From contig JAAZEI010000277.1 in the NCBI GenBank assembly GCA_012512355.1, forward strand, positions 1-8,950: DNA of 8,950 nucleotides. Direction: 5' to 3'. The DNA comes from Clostridiales bacterium. Lineage in GTDB: Bacteria > Bacillota > Clostridia > Christensenellales > Aristaeellaceae. Every line of letters starts with the position of its first letter. Position 1 is the stretch's first letter. Made by a program: the position numbers and the translations under genes. Of this stretch, positions 1-6,841 are shown one piece after another. The notes beneath the pieces were generated by a model. The model was not told the DNA's origin. It searched no databases and saw only the letters and a list, made by a program, of their open reading frames with translations.

Positions 1-1
1 C

Positions 2-76
2 AATGATCGCATCAAGCTCAAATTAAAAGGAATGAGCCCAGTAGAATACCGAACTCATTCCTGCCCAGCCGCTTAA
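2..76 (+). CDS. IS3-family transposase OrfB, C-terminal 24 codons (partial)
   Basis: This is the C-terminal tail of the DDE integrase-type transposase (OrfB) that cuts and joins the element ends. Only the last 24 codons and a TAA stop are present; the gene enters from the left edge. The readable peptide contains RIKLKLKGMSPVEYRTH, the very common C-terminal signature of IS3-family OrfB proteins, which normally follows a Tyr-Asn pair just upstream of where the window starts. The catalytic Asp-Asp-Glu residues lie outside the window, so activity cannot be judged. The gene runs toward pheT, which is convergent. Confidence 0.85.
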   Translation, partial: NDRIKLKLKGMSPVEYRTHSCPAA

Positions 77-81
77 CTATC

Positions 82-106
82 TGTCCAACTTATGGGGTGC
101 AGTACA
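82..106 (+). repeat. IS right terminal inverted repeat
   Basis: About 25 bp start 5 bases after the transposase stop codon and end in CA. The complement begins TGTACTGCACCCC and includes GTTGGACA at the inner end, as in IS150-group termini. The partner repeat is outside the window. Confidence 0.7.
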
Positions 107-144
107 ACATCCAAGTTGTTCCGGGGATTCTTTAATTTTAAGAT

Positions 145-2541
145 TTAGCTCCGAACATCAGCGCCAAACTGAACCTTCACCGAACGTTTGACTTTGTCCA
201 TCAGCTTTGCGATTTCTTTTTCTTCAAGGCTGCGATCCATTGCCCTGAATACCAGCGAAAAGGCGGCAGATTTTTTACCTTCATCAAGCTGGGCGCCGCG
301 GTAAACATCAAAGAGATTGATATCTTCTAGTAGAGCGCCGCCTGCACGGCGTATTGCTTCCATCACTGGCAGTAATTCCTGGCTGTTCTCCAAAACCAGG
401 GCGACATCCCGGCTGACCGCAGGCATACGCGGAAGTTCTTTGATCTTGGCCATAGGAACAGCAGCATCCTGGATAGCTTCCAAATCAAGCTCAGCGAGAT
501 AAGCCTTCTTATCCATCTCATAAACCAAAGCTGTTTTGGGGTGAACTTCTCCAACCCTGGCAAGAATCATATCCCCGGCAGTGATGGCAGCACTGCGGCC
601 GGGGTGGAGGTAGTTTTCACGGTAGGCTGTGATGCTGTAACTTATGCCCTCCTGCAGCAGCAAACTGATGACAGTATCCCTCAGGGTATAAAAGCTTTCT
701 TCCTTTCCGTAACAACCCAGGCACAGAGAGGATCTTTCAGCAAACAGACCTTCCTGAGTTTGCGACCCTGCGTCAAAGATGGTGCCAAATTCATAAAGTT
801 TTGCGGTCTCATTGCTGCGCTGCATATTAAGCGCCAGTGTTTTGAGCATAGCAGGCGCTAAGCTGCTTCGCATCAGAGTCGTATCCTCCCCCAGAGGGTT
901 GCGGATGTGCAGCGTATTGTGTCTTGCATCATCCTGGTTCAAGCCAAGGCTGTCCAATTGCTTTTGACCAAAAAAGGAATAATTTATAATTTCATCGTAG
1001 CCAAGGCCGTTTAAAATTCTGGCGAGTTTCTGCTGCCATATACGGTTTTGACTGTCAAAACCTTGCATGGCCTCTCCCTTCATCAGGGTCGAGGGGATTC
1101 TGTCATAGCCCGCCAGGCGAAGCACTTCTTCACAAATGTCCGCCTCCTGCTCAACGTCCTGTCGAAAATCAGGCGCTGTGACCTGCAAACCTTCACCTTC
1201 TTTGCTGACATCAAAATGCAGACGCTCAAGGATGGACACCATCTCATCTTGACCTATATCTACCCCTGCTCTTTGTGAAATACGGCTGACTGAAACCGCA
1301 ATAGCAGAGTGCCTGAGGGGATGAGGATAAATATCGATAATACCGCTTACAATTTCTCCTGCGCCCAAAGCTTCTACAAGGTGACAGGCTCGATCAAGAG
1401 CTGTCAATACCGTTTGAGGGTTCACCCCGCGTTCAAACCGACTGCTGGCTTCTGTTCGAATGCCCAGAGCACGTGCGGTGAGCCGGGTGTTGCTGCGGTC
1501 AAAGGCAGCGCATTCAAAAAGAAGCGTCTGCGTTGTTTGTTCAATTTCACTATCCAGACCGCCCATAATGCCAGCCAAGCCGATTGCCCCTTCCTGATCG
1601 CATATTAACAACTCGCTGCCCGATAAATTGTGCTGTTTGCCATCGAGCGTAGTGATTTTTTCATTGGCCTGCGACTGGCGAACGATGATCTCCTGACCCT
1701 TCACCTGGTCCAAATCAAAAGCATGCATGGGATGTCCTGTTTCCAGCATCACAAAATTTGTAATGTCAACAATGTTGTTAATGGATCGCATGCCGGCTGT
1801 ATGCAGATATCTCCGCAGCCACAGCGGAGAGGAGCCAATGCGGACATTTTTGACCACGCGTCCGGCATAACGCGGGCAAAGCTCACTGTTTTGAACACTT
1901 ATTTTGACATGCCGGTCGATGCTGTCATCATCATCTTCACGGTATTGCAGCTGCGGCAATTTGAATGGCAGGTCTAACACGGCAGCAGCTTCTCTGGCCA
2001 GTCCCCACACGCTTAAACAATCAGGGCGGTTTGCCAGCACTTCAACATCTACCAGGCTGTCATCAAAGCCGAAAATGGGTTTAACATCACTGCCCAGCGG
2101 ATAATCTTCATTGAATATCAGAAGACCTGCTTCACCTACAGATGGATAGAGTTCCACAGGGACATCGAGTTCGGTCGCCGAACACAGCATGCCGCTTGAT
2201 TCAACCCCGCGAATCGTGCTCTGCTTGATGTCAAAGCCGCCTGGCAATTTTGCGCCGACAATTGCCGTTGGAACAAGAATGCCCTCTTTTACATTCGGCG
2301 CGCCGCAAACGATTTGCAGCAACTTATCCTCACCTACGTCAACTTGGCAGACATGCAGGTGATCGCTGTTTTCGTGTCGCAGGCAGCTGTGTACAAGCCC
2401 AACGACCACCCCATCAATTTCTGCTCCCAAGTCCTGAATACTTTCTACCGCAGTACCTGTCATGATCATTTTTTGTTGAAAAACTTCGTTATCGTGAGGA
2501 ATATCTGTATATTGCCTCAACCAATTCATGGATGTTTTCAT
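145..2541 (-). CDS. pheT: Phenylalanine--tRNA ligase beta subunit
   Basis: Beta subunit (798 residues) of the cytoplasmic alpha2-beta2 enzyme that charges tRNA-Phe. It binds the tRNA and carries the editing site that removes Tyr-tRNA-Phe. Domains in order, by eye: N-terminal region 1-40; EMAP-like tRNA-binding OB fold about 41-150; B3/B4 editing domain about 212-390 with the GHPMHAFD motif at 269-276 and AGIMGG at 323-328; B5 domain about 411-484; catalytic-like core about 485-690; FDX-ACB anticodon-binding domain about 704-797. The length is normal for a bacterial PheT. The start is the ATG at 2541, not the in-frame ATG 17 codons upstream inside pheS. GGGAGG lies 7 nt before it, and the protein then begins MKTSMNWLRQY, as family members do. 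pheS ends 13 bp upstream and its TGA abuts the ribosome binding site, so the two are co-transcribed and probably translationally coupled. No key residue appears to be missing. Confidence 0.97.
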   Translation of the reverse strand: MKTSMNWLRQYTDIPHDNEVFQQKMIMTGTAVESIQDLGAEIDGVVVGLVHSCLRHENSDHLHVCQVDVGEDKLLQIVCGAPNVKEGILVPTAIVGAKLPGGFDIKQSTIRGVESSGMLCSATELDVPVELYPSVGEAGLLIFNEDYPLGSDVKPIFGFDDSLVDVEVLANRPDCLSVWGLAREAAAVLDLPFKLPQLQYREDDDDSIDRHVKISVQNSELCPRYAGRVVKNVRIGSSPLWLRRYLHTAGMRSINNIVDITNFVMLETGHPMHAFDLDQVKGQEIIVRQSQANEKITTLDGKQHNLSGSELLICDQEGAIGLAGIMGGLDSEIEQTTQTLLFECAAFDRSNTRLTARALGIRTEASSRFERGVNPQTVLTALDRACHLVEALGAGEIVSGIIDIYPHPLRHSAIAVSVSRISQRAGVDIGQDEMVSILERLHFDVSKEGEGLQVTAPDFRQDVEQEADICEEVLRLAGYDRIPSTLMKGEAMQGFDSQNRIWQQKLARILNGLGYDEIINYSFFGQKQLDSLGLNQDDARHNTLHIRNPLGEDTTLMRSSLAPAMLKTLALNMQRSNETAKLYEFGTIFDAGSQTQEGLFAERSSLCLGCYGKEESFYTLRDTVISLLLQEGISYSITAYRENYLHPGRSAAITAGDMILARVGEVHPKTALVYEMDKKAYLAELDLEAIQDAAVPMAKIKELPRMPAVSRDVALVLENSQELLPVMEAIRRAGGALLEDINLFDVYRGAQLDEGKKSAAFSLVFRAMDRSLEEKEIAKLMDKVKRSVKVQFGADVRS

Positions 2542-2554
2542 TTTCAATCCTCCC

Positions 2555-3577
2555 TCAGCGGAACTGGCGCAGGAAGCGTTCGTCGCCTTCATACATCAGT
2601 CGCATATCCGGTATGCCGTAGCGCAGCATGGTGATGCGTTCAAGGCCGATACCAAAAGCGAAACCGGAATACTCATTGGAATCGATGCCGCACATATCCA
2701 GTACTTTTGGGTTGACCATGCCGCTGCCCAAAACTTCTATCCATCCCGTTCCTTTGCAAACACGGCAGCCGCTGCCCCGGCAGTTAAAGCAGGTGAGGTC
2801 GACTTCCGCACTGGGTTCGGTAAATGGGAAGAAGCTGGGACGAAAACGGGTGGTGATATCTTCACCATATAAACGCTTTGCAAAAGCATCCAGGGTACCT
2901 CGAAGGTCTCCCATGCTGCTATGACGATCTATGACCAGTCCCTCGATCTGATGAAATACAGGGCTGTGGGTTGCATCAACCTCGTCTGCCCGAAATACAC
3001 GTCCGGGACAAACCACTCTGATGGGCGGCTTGCGGGTGGTCATCACGCGCGCCTGAACGGGGGAAGTGTGTGTGCGAAGTACAGCATTGTCACTAATATA
3101 AAAAGTATCCTGCGCATCCCGTGCCGGGTGGTTTTTTGGAATATTGAGCAATTCGAAATTGTAATAATCAAGCTCGATTTCAGGCCCTTCGACCACTTCA
3201 AAGCCTAGACCGACAAAACAGTCAAGCACTTCATTGAGCACCATGGTATTGGGATGCTGAACACCGATTCGAGGAAGAGGGCGGGGTTCAGTGACGTCGA
3301 TGGTTTCAAGGAGGAGCTGTTTTTGCAGGGCACCATCCTGCAGCATTTCTTCCCGTTGCGCAATGCGGTTTTCCAATTCTTCGCGCGCCTGATTAATCCA
3401 CTGACCTACCTGGGGGCGCAACTCGGGCGCAACAGCCCCCATGCCGCGAAGGAGACTGGTGAGGCTGCCTTTTTTGCCCAGCACGCCGATACGCAGTTCC
3501 TCCAGCGTCGATAGGTTTTCTACCTTCTCCAAAGCTTGCAGAAAGTCTTGTTTTATTTGTGCGATCTGTTCTTGCAT
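2555..3577 (-). CDS. pheS: Phenylalanine--tRNA ligase alpha subunit
   Basis: Alpha (catalytic) subunit, 340 residues, of the class II enzyme that forms Phe-AMP and transfers Phe to tRNA-Phe. Residues 1-85 form the N-terminal helical coiled-coil arm that contacts tRNA. The catalytic core follows: motif 2 around 193-214 (RVFRADEVDATHSPVFHQIE) and motif 3 around 305-322 (GFAFGIGLERITMLRYGI). A four-cysteine patch (C263, C266, C271, C274) is a common feature of many bacterial PheS proteins. The start is the ATG at 3577, preceded by GGAGG with an 11-nt spacer. The open frame continues 66 codons upstream, but that stretch is the T-box leader and not protein. Length and motifs are those of an ordinary functional enzyme. 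It is the first gene of the pheST operon and is controlled by the T-box riboswitch directly upstream. Confidence 0.98.
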   Translation of the reverse strand: MQEQIAQIKQDFLQALEKVENLSTLEELRIGVLGKKGSLTSLLRGMGAVAPELRPQVGQWINQAREELENRIAQREEMLQDGALQKQLLLETIDVTEPRPLPRIGVQHPNTMVLNEVLDCFVGLGFEVVEGPEIELDYYNFELLNIPKNHPARDAQDTFYISDNAVLRTHTSPVQARVMTTRKPPIRVVCPGRVFRADEVDATHSPVFHQIEGLVIDRHSSMGDLRGTLDAFAKRLYGEDITTRFRPSFFPFTEPSAEVDLTCFNCRGSGCRVCKGTGWIEVLGSGMVNPKVLDMCGIDSNEYSGFAFGIGLERITMLRYGIPDMRLMYEGDERFLRQFR

Positions 3578-3597
3578 GTCTGTTTCATCCTCCAAAT

Positions 3598-3628
3598 CAA
3601 AAGCGTCCCTTGCATTGCAAGGGACGCT
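3598..3628 (-). terminator. Intrinsic terminator of the pheST T-box leader
   Basis: The arms GCGTCCCTTGCA and TGCAAGGGACGC form a 12-bp perfect inverted repeat with a one-base centre, so a few central pairs would open to make the real loop. On the minus strand TTTT and then GATTT follow. This is the conditional terminator that competes with the T-box antiterminator, whose 3' part shares the GCGTCCC arm. It ends just before the pheS ribosome binding site. Confidence 0.88.
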
Positions 3629-3830
3629 GTATTGCGTGGTACCACCCAAATTCCAAAGGCTTTTCTGTAGGCCTTTGCTTGAAGCCTTAACGCAGCAAAC
3701 GGCCGGGCTTACTATCAGTTGGGCCAGGCGGCTCGGGAGCGAATACTCAGCAGTGTCATGGACAGCTTCCAGCAATTGCTGCCCTCTCTTGATGACACTT
3801 TGCGCGAAGGTTGTTCTCCGTCAAAGCCAA
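3598..3830 (-). promoter_or_regulatory. T-box riboswitch leader of pheST (tRNA-Phe sensing)
   Basis: Untranslated leader of roughly 230-250 nt between the promoter and pheS. The T-box sequence GGGTGGTACCACGC lies at 3634-3647; its UGGU bulge would pair with an ACCA tRNA 3' end. Upstream is a Stem I-like region with an AGAGAG element and the complementary arms GTGTCAT and ATGACAC. A TTC triplet at 3743-3741, within GAGTATTCGCTCC at the base of Stem I, is the likely Phe specifier codon. A strong terminator hairpin follows the T-box. By the known mechanism, uncharged tRNA-Phe stabilises the antiterminator and lets RNA polymerase enter pheST. The specifier placement is my reading by eye; the T-box itself is unmistakable. 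Confidence 0.93.
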
Positions 3831-3836
3831 TGCGCT

Positions 3837-3866
3837 ATCTTAGCACATTCCTCAAAACAGTGTCAA
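3837..3866 (-). promoter_or_regulatory. pheST promoter (sigma-A type)
   Basis: The -35 box is TTGACA at 3866-3861 and the -10 box is TAAGAT at 3842-3837, with an 18-bp spacer. The predicted transcription start is near 3830, which gives a leader of normal T-box length. The -35 box begins one base after the stop codon of the upstream transporter gene, so no intergenic space is left for a terminator of that gene. Confidence 0.75.
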
Positions 3867-3867
3867 T

Positions 3868-5091
3868 TCATTTTGTCTTTACAGGGGAAGACGTTTTGTA
3901 CATTCGAAAACAAACCAGCATCAGAATAAAACCCAGGAAAGTTACGGTGGCCAGCATGATCAGCATGGCTTGCAAACCAAAATTTTCAAGCACCAGGCCC
4001 GAGATCAGGCTTGAGATAATCCCGGCCGCGCTGCCGCATAGTACAGTCAAGCTCTGCGTGCGAACTTTTTCACCCGGACGGCTTAAATGATCTACGAAAA
4101 AAACAGAGGTGATGCCATACAAACCATAACAAAACATATTGAAAAAAACCGCGAGATATATCAGACTGATACTTCCTGCGATCATCAAGGTGAAGGATCT
4201 CAGGAAGTAGGCGAAGAAAGCGACAATCAGCAGATTCTGGACTCGGAAGTGTTTTTGCAACAGAGGCGCTAAGAGCATCATCGGAACTTCAGAAAATGCC
4301 TGAATGAACATGGCCGTTCCCAGTTCTTTTCCGGAGCCTCCGACATGTTCTACGACACGCACCAAAAACAAATAAGATGCGGATTGTCCCATATAAATGA
4401 GCACACTGGCCGCCAGAAAGATAGAAAATACCGGATTATTTTTTAAAATGCTTTTGAGGCTGACTTTTTGCCGGCCTTTTTCAGCGGGGAAAACCGTCGG
4501 TGTACGTCCAGGCAAGCGGTTAGCATCGGGCATTCCCTGTATGATGATAATGGCCACCAGGCAGGCTATCGCGAATAAGGGCATCAGTGCAGCAGGTGAA
4601 TAGTGCTCTATAAGCGAGCCGCCCAGCAGAGCACAGCCGGCATAAAACACCGAGCCCATGGCGCGCGGCCATCCGAATTGCAAAGGAAGACCTGCATTAA
4701 TCAGCTGCATAAACTGCGCGTTGAGCAGACCATTGACAGAACTGCCAAAGCCGCCTCCCAGGCTATAGAATAAGATCATCAAAGCGATTGGCATGGGAAT
4801 CCATGCAGCCACACCCAAAAAAAGCAAGCAGGCGACCAAGCCTGTTGAGATAATTTTTTTTAAAGGTTTATTTGGATTGGCATCACAAAAAGAAGAGATT
4901 AAAAGTTGAAGAAAGATCGCCAGCAAACACATGATGGAGGAAGTTAAGCCAATGAGCGAATCACTAAATCCGCGAGAGCTTAAATAAATGGTGAGAAATC
5001 CTGAATAAGCACAGACAGCCAGCCAGAAACTGCCCTGGACACCACCATATAATAACTCGATGCGACGCAATTCCCATTTTTCTTTTGTCAT
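3868..5091 (-). CDS. Major facilitator superfamily transporter, MFS_1_like/PPP type
   Basis: Inner-membrane secondary transporter of 407 residues with about 12 hydrophobic segments, split 6+6 by a hydrophilic loop around 188-216. The N-terminal half contains FGWPRAMGSVFYAG at 139-152. This resembles the G-x-x-R-x-x-GS signature of the oligosaccharide/phenylpropionate:H+ symporter branch (MFS_1_like, LacY-related). The second half has a matching QAFSEVPMMLL at 264-274, a typical SE-P motif of that branch. The substrate cannot be told from sequence; sugars, nucleosides, aromatic acids or drugs are all possible. The start ATG at 5091 has GAGGG only 3 nt upstream, a short spacing. The N-terminus, KEKWELRRIELLYG before TM1, is typical of clostridial relatives. 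It lies about 100 bp downstream of the serine acetyltransferase gene on the same strand and may share its transcript; I saw no clear promoter or terminator in that gap. Confidence 0.85.
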   Translation of the reverse strand: MTKEKWELRRIELLYGGVQGSFWLAVCAYSGFLTIYLSSRGFSDSLIGLTSSIMCLLAIFLQLLISSFCDANPNKPLKKIISTGLVACLLFLGVAAWIPMPIALMILFYSLGGGFGSSVNGLLNAQFMQLINAGLPLQFGWPRAMGSVFYAGCALLGGSLIEHYSPAALMPLFAIACLVAIIIIQGMPDANRLPGRTPTVFPAEKGRQKVSLKSILKNNPVFSIFLAASVLIYMGQSASYLFLVRVVEHVGGSGKELGTAMFIQAFSEVPMMLLAPLLQKHFRVQNLLIVAFFAYFLRSFTLMIAGSISLIYLAVFFNMFCYGLYGITSVFFVDHLSRPGEKVRTQSLTVLCGSAAGIISSLISGLVLENFGLQAMLIMLATVTFLGFILMLVCFRMYKTSSPVKTK

Positions 5092-5191
5092 GATCCCTCG
5101 TTTATATGCTGTATATTTATTAAAAATTCACATCAGATCCAGGGATATTCGGAGGTATAGAATATGAGAATACTTACTGACTGTGTTCGGG

Positions 5192-6061
5192 TTACTTTAT
5201 TTGAATGTCTCTTTGATTTTCTTTTGCATCATAATATACGAAGCTGCCTTTGGGTACACTGTGAGTCAGCCACACGTTTCCGCCAATCACACTGTCATCT
5301 CCAATGCTGGTATCCCCGCCCAGTATGGTTGCATTAGCATAAATCACCACATGGTGACCGATGTCGGGATGTCGCTTGATGCCTTTGACGGGGTTTCCAG
5401 AATCATCCAATTCAAAGGACTTTGCCCCGATGGTTACGCCTTGATATAGTTTTACATGGTGGCCAAGCCTTGCAGTCTCGCCTATGACAACGCCTGTTCC
5501 GTGATCAATGCAAAAGTATCCTGCGATAGCTGCTCCTGCATGAATATCAATGCCTGTTTTCTCATGCGCGTATTCTGTCATAATCCTGGGTACGAGTGGA
5601 AGTTTGAGCAAATAAAGTTCATGCGCCAGACGATAAATCATGGTAGCATAAAAGCCGGGATAGCAAATGACGATTTCATCAAAAGATGTTGCTGCCGGGT
5701 CACCGTTATAGATGCTTTCAATATCAGTCAGCAATGTTCTTTTTATCTCCGGGAGCTTTTGAATCAAACGTTCGCCCATGCAGCTGGCATCGCAGTCAAA
5801 GGGCTCACTAAAAGGAAGTGCGAGGGCTGCTTGCTCCATTAAACGATGGTGCACATGATTTAGTAAATCTGCAGGACTATCCACCCTTGGATTGGGGTAG
5901 TATCGCGGAAACAAAATGGTTTGCAAATCTCGAATAATGCGTACAATTTCCTTGCGATTGGGCGGAATGTGATATCCTTGAGATCTATGCATGCCCGAAG
6001 GAAGTGAGATGCCTGCCAGTTCTTGCAAAGAGAGTTCTATAATTTTGCTGTTTTTCCTCAT
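5192..6061 (-). CDS. cysE: Serine O-acetyltransferase (CysE/EpsC family)
   Basis: Cytoplasmic enzyme that transfers acetyl from acetyl-CoA to L-serine, giving O-acetylserine, the first step of cysteine synthesis. An all-helical N-terminal region (about 1-165) precedes a left-handed beta-helix of hexapeptide repeats (about 170-275). The catalytic Asp-His pair is in GIDIH (D172) and IDHGTG (H187), matching E. coli CysE D143 and H158; R230-H231 in KRHP is the conserved substrate/CoA site. The stretch AKSFELDDSGNPVKGIKRHP carries an insertion relative to E. coli and marks the long subtype common in anaerobes. The C-terminus ends DIQIK, without the terminal Ile that docks classical CysE into cysteine synthase. 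Start: the frame is open to a TTG at 6106 and an ATG at 6097, but the promoter overlaps the former and neither has a ribosome binding site. ATG 6061 has AGGAG 11 nt upstream, giving 289 residues. The start is less certain than the function. Confidence 0.92.
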   Translation of the reverse strand: MRKNSKIIELSLQELAGISLPSGMHRSQGYHIPPNRKEIVRIIRDLQTILFPRYYPNPRVDSPADLLNHVHHRLMEQAALALPFSEPFDCDASCMGERLIQKLPEIKRTLLTDIESIYNGDPAATSFDEIVICYPGFYATMIYRLAHELYLLKLPLVPRIMTEYAHEKTGIDIHAGAAIAGYFCIDHGTGVVIGETARLGHHVKLYQGVTIGAKSFELDDSGNPVKGIKRHPDIGHHVVIYANATILGGDTSIGDDSVIGGNVWLTHSVPKGSFVYYDAKENQRDIQIK

Positions 6062-6105
6062 GTAAGATGTCGCTCCTATAAAATCCAACTCAATCATCGA
6101 TATCA

Positions 6106-6134
6106 AATGTATGCATTATGCAAGGGGAAGTCAA
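6106..6134 (-). promoter_or_regulatory. Promoter of the serine acetyltransferase gene, with a dyad in the spacer
   Basis: The -35 box is TTGACT at 6134-6129 and the -10 box is TACATT at 6111-6106, with a 17-bp spacer. The predicted start of transcription is near 6099, leaving a leader of about 38 nt before ATG 6061. The spacer contains a perfect 5+1+5 palindrome, TGCAT-T-ATGCA at 6112-6122, a possible operator. Box quality is good at -35 and moderate at -10. Confidence 0.6.
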
Positions 6135-6178
6135 TAGTTTCACGCTAAAAGCAGGATACAGCCTGTTGATTGTCGAAT

Positions 6179-6184
6179 TATAAT
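6179..6184 (+). promoter_or_regulatory. -10 box of the nudF operon promoter
   Basis: A perfect TATAAT lies 28 bp before the chosen nudF start and would place the RNA start near 6191, with a leader of about 20 nt. No good -35 box is visible at 16-18 bp upstream and there is no TG extension, so an activator or a weak -35 contact would be needed. The box lies inside the extended reading frame, which supports the shorter protein. Confidence 0.45.
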
Positions 6185-6195
6185 ATTATCTGGGC

Positions 6196-6203
6196 AAAGG
6201 AGG
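6196..6203 (+). promoter_or_regulatory. Ribosome binding site deciding the nudF TTG start
   Basis: AAAGGAGG is a near-perfect anti-16S match 8 nt before TTG 6212. It decides the start in favour of 6212 over the upstream TTG at 6170, which has no such site. Confidence 0.8.
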
Positions 6204-6211
6204 CTGTTAAC

Positions 6212-6838
6212 TTGATTGGTGATGAAAAGTTGAGAGAAATCTATAAAAATGGCGACTGTATCTATGATGGTAAGATTATCAAAGTAGAGAAGTGGCGTGT
6301 TACTTTGCCCGATGGACGCGAAGCATCTCGCGAAATCGTTATTCACAATGGCGCCGCAGCTGTTGTCCCTGTAGATGCGATGGGAAATGTGACTATGGTA
6401 CGGCAGCATAGGGTAGCACTGGATACATTCACCTGGGAGATTCCTGCGGGGAAACTTGATTTTATCGGTGAAGATCCGCTGGATTGCGCGAAGCGGGAGT
6501 TGGAAGAAGAAACAGGTCTGCGTGCTGCCAGCTGGCGAAAGTTAAGCCATGTGATCACTACGCCTGGTTTCTGTACAGAAAAGATAGGTATTTATCTAGC
6601 GACTGATTTAACACAGCATGAGTCACATGCCGATGAAGACGAGTTTCTAAGACTCATGAAAATACCCTTGAGCGAAGCTGTCAAAAGAGTCATGTCGGGT
6701 GATTTTCAGGATGCAAAAACCTGCCTGGGGATTTTGATGGCTCAAAAAATACTGTTTGAACAAGTCCGCCTTCCCAAATATGGTGATGGCTTGCCTCCTC
6801 ATATTAGAAAGGCGCAATACCCTACAGCAAAAGGATAG
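6212..6838 (+). CDS. nudF: ADP-ribose pyrophosphatase, Nudix family
   Basis: Cytoplasmic Nudix hydrolase of 208 residues, expected to split ADP-ribose (or a related nucleoside diphosphate sugar) into AMP and ribose 5-phosphate with Mg2+. The fold begins with a beta-strand region around 15-70 (REIVIHNGAAAVVPV, then VRQHR), typical of ADP-ribose pyrophosphatases. Next comes WEIPAGKLD at 75-83 and the Nudix helix RELEEETGL at 95-103. The metal-binding glutamates E96, E99 and E100 are present. The spacing between the first Gly (G80) and Glu (E87) is one residue longer than the canonical G-x5-E. TTPGF at 116-120 is the usual substrate loop following the box. The start is TTG 6212, set by AAAGGAGG 8 nt upstream. 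The stop TAG is 3 bp before the next ATG, so this is the first gene of a tight operon. Confidence 0.9.
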   Translation: MIGDEKLREIYKNGDCIYDGKIIKVEKWRVTLPDGREASREIVIHNGAAAVVPVDAMGNVTMVRQHRVALDTFTWEIPAGKLDFIGEDPLDCAKRELEEETGLRAASWRKLSHVITTPGFCTEKIGIYLATDLTQHESHADEDEFLRLMKIPLSEAVKRVMSGDFQDAKTCLGILMAQKILFEQVRLPKYGDGLPPHIRKAQYPTAKG

Positions 6839-6841
6839 GTT

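Larger units (their letters stand above)
1..106 (+). mobile_element. 3' end of an IS3-family (IS150-like) insertion sequence
   Basis: Only the right-hand end of the element lies in the window. It holds the last transposase codons and then a terminal inverted repeat. Read on the minus strand, the tip is TGTACTGCACCCC followed by an A/T-rich stretch and GTTGGACA. This closely resembles, from memory, the IS150 terminal repeat, and it has the TG...CA ends typical of the IS3 family. The element boundary is therefore placed at base 106. The other end and the target-site duplication are outside the window, so the exact boundary is inferred. Confidence 0.8.

Noticed and set aside
541..861. Plus-strand frames of about 100 codons within pheT
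   Set aside because: They are shadows of pheT, whose minus-strand reading is unambiguous.
2542..2592. 17-codon N-terminal extension of PheT
   Set aside because: It overlaps the end of pheS, and the strong ribosome binding site lies directly before ATG 2541, where the conserved N-terminus begins.
3578..3775. 66-codon N-terminal extension of PheS
   Set aside because: It translates the T-box leader and terminator. The GGAGG site and family alignment place the start at 3577.
3441..3929. 162-codon plus-strand frame
   Set aside because: It runs antisense through pheS, the T-box leader and the MFS gene end, with no ribosome binding site or family features.
5101..5125. TATAAA as a promoter for the MFS gene
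   Set aside because: It is too close to the start: transcription would begin inside the ribosome binding site. No matching -35 box was found.
5164..5337. 57-codon plus-strand frame with GGAGG 9 nt upstream of its ATG
   Set aside because: It is antisense to the C-terminal coding region of the serine acetyltransferase, is rich in Cys, His and Trp, and resembles no known protein. The GGAGG is probably chance.
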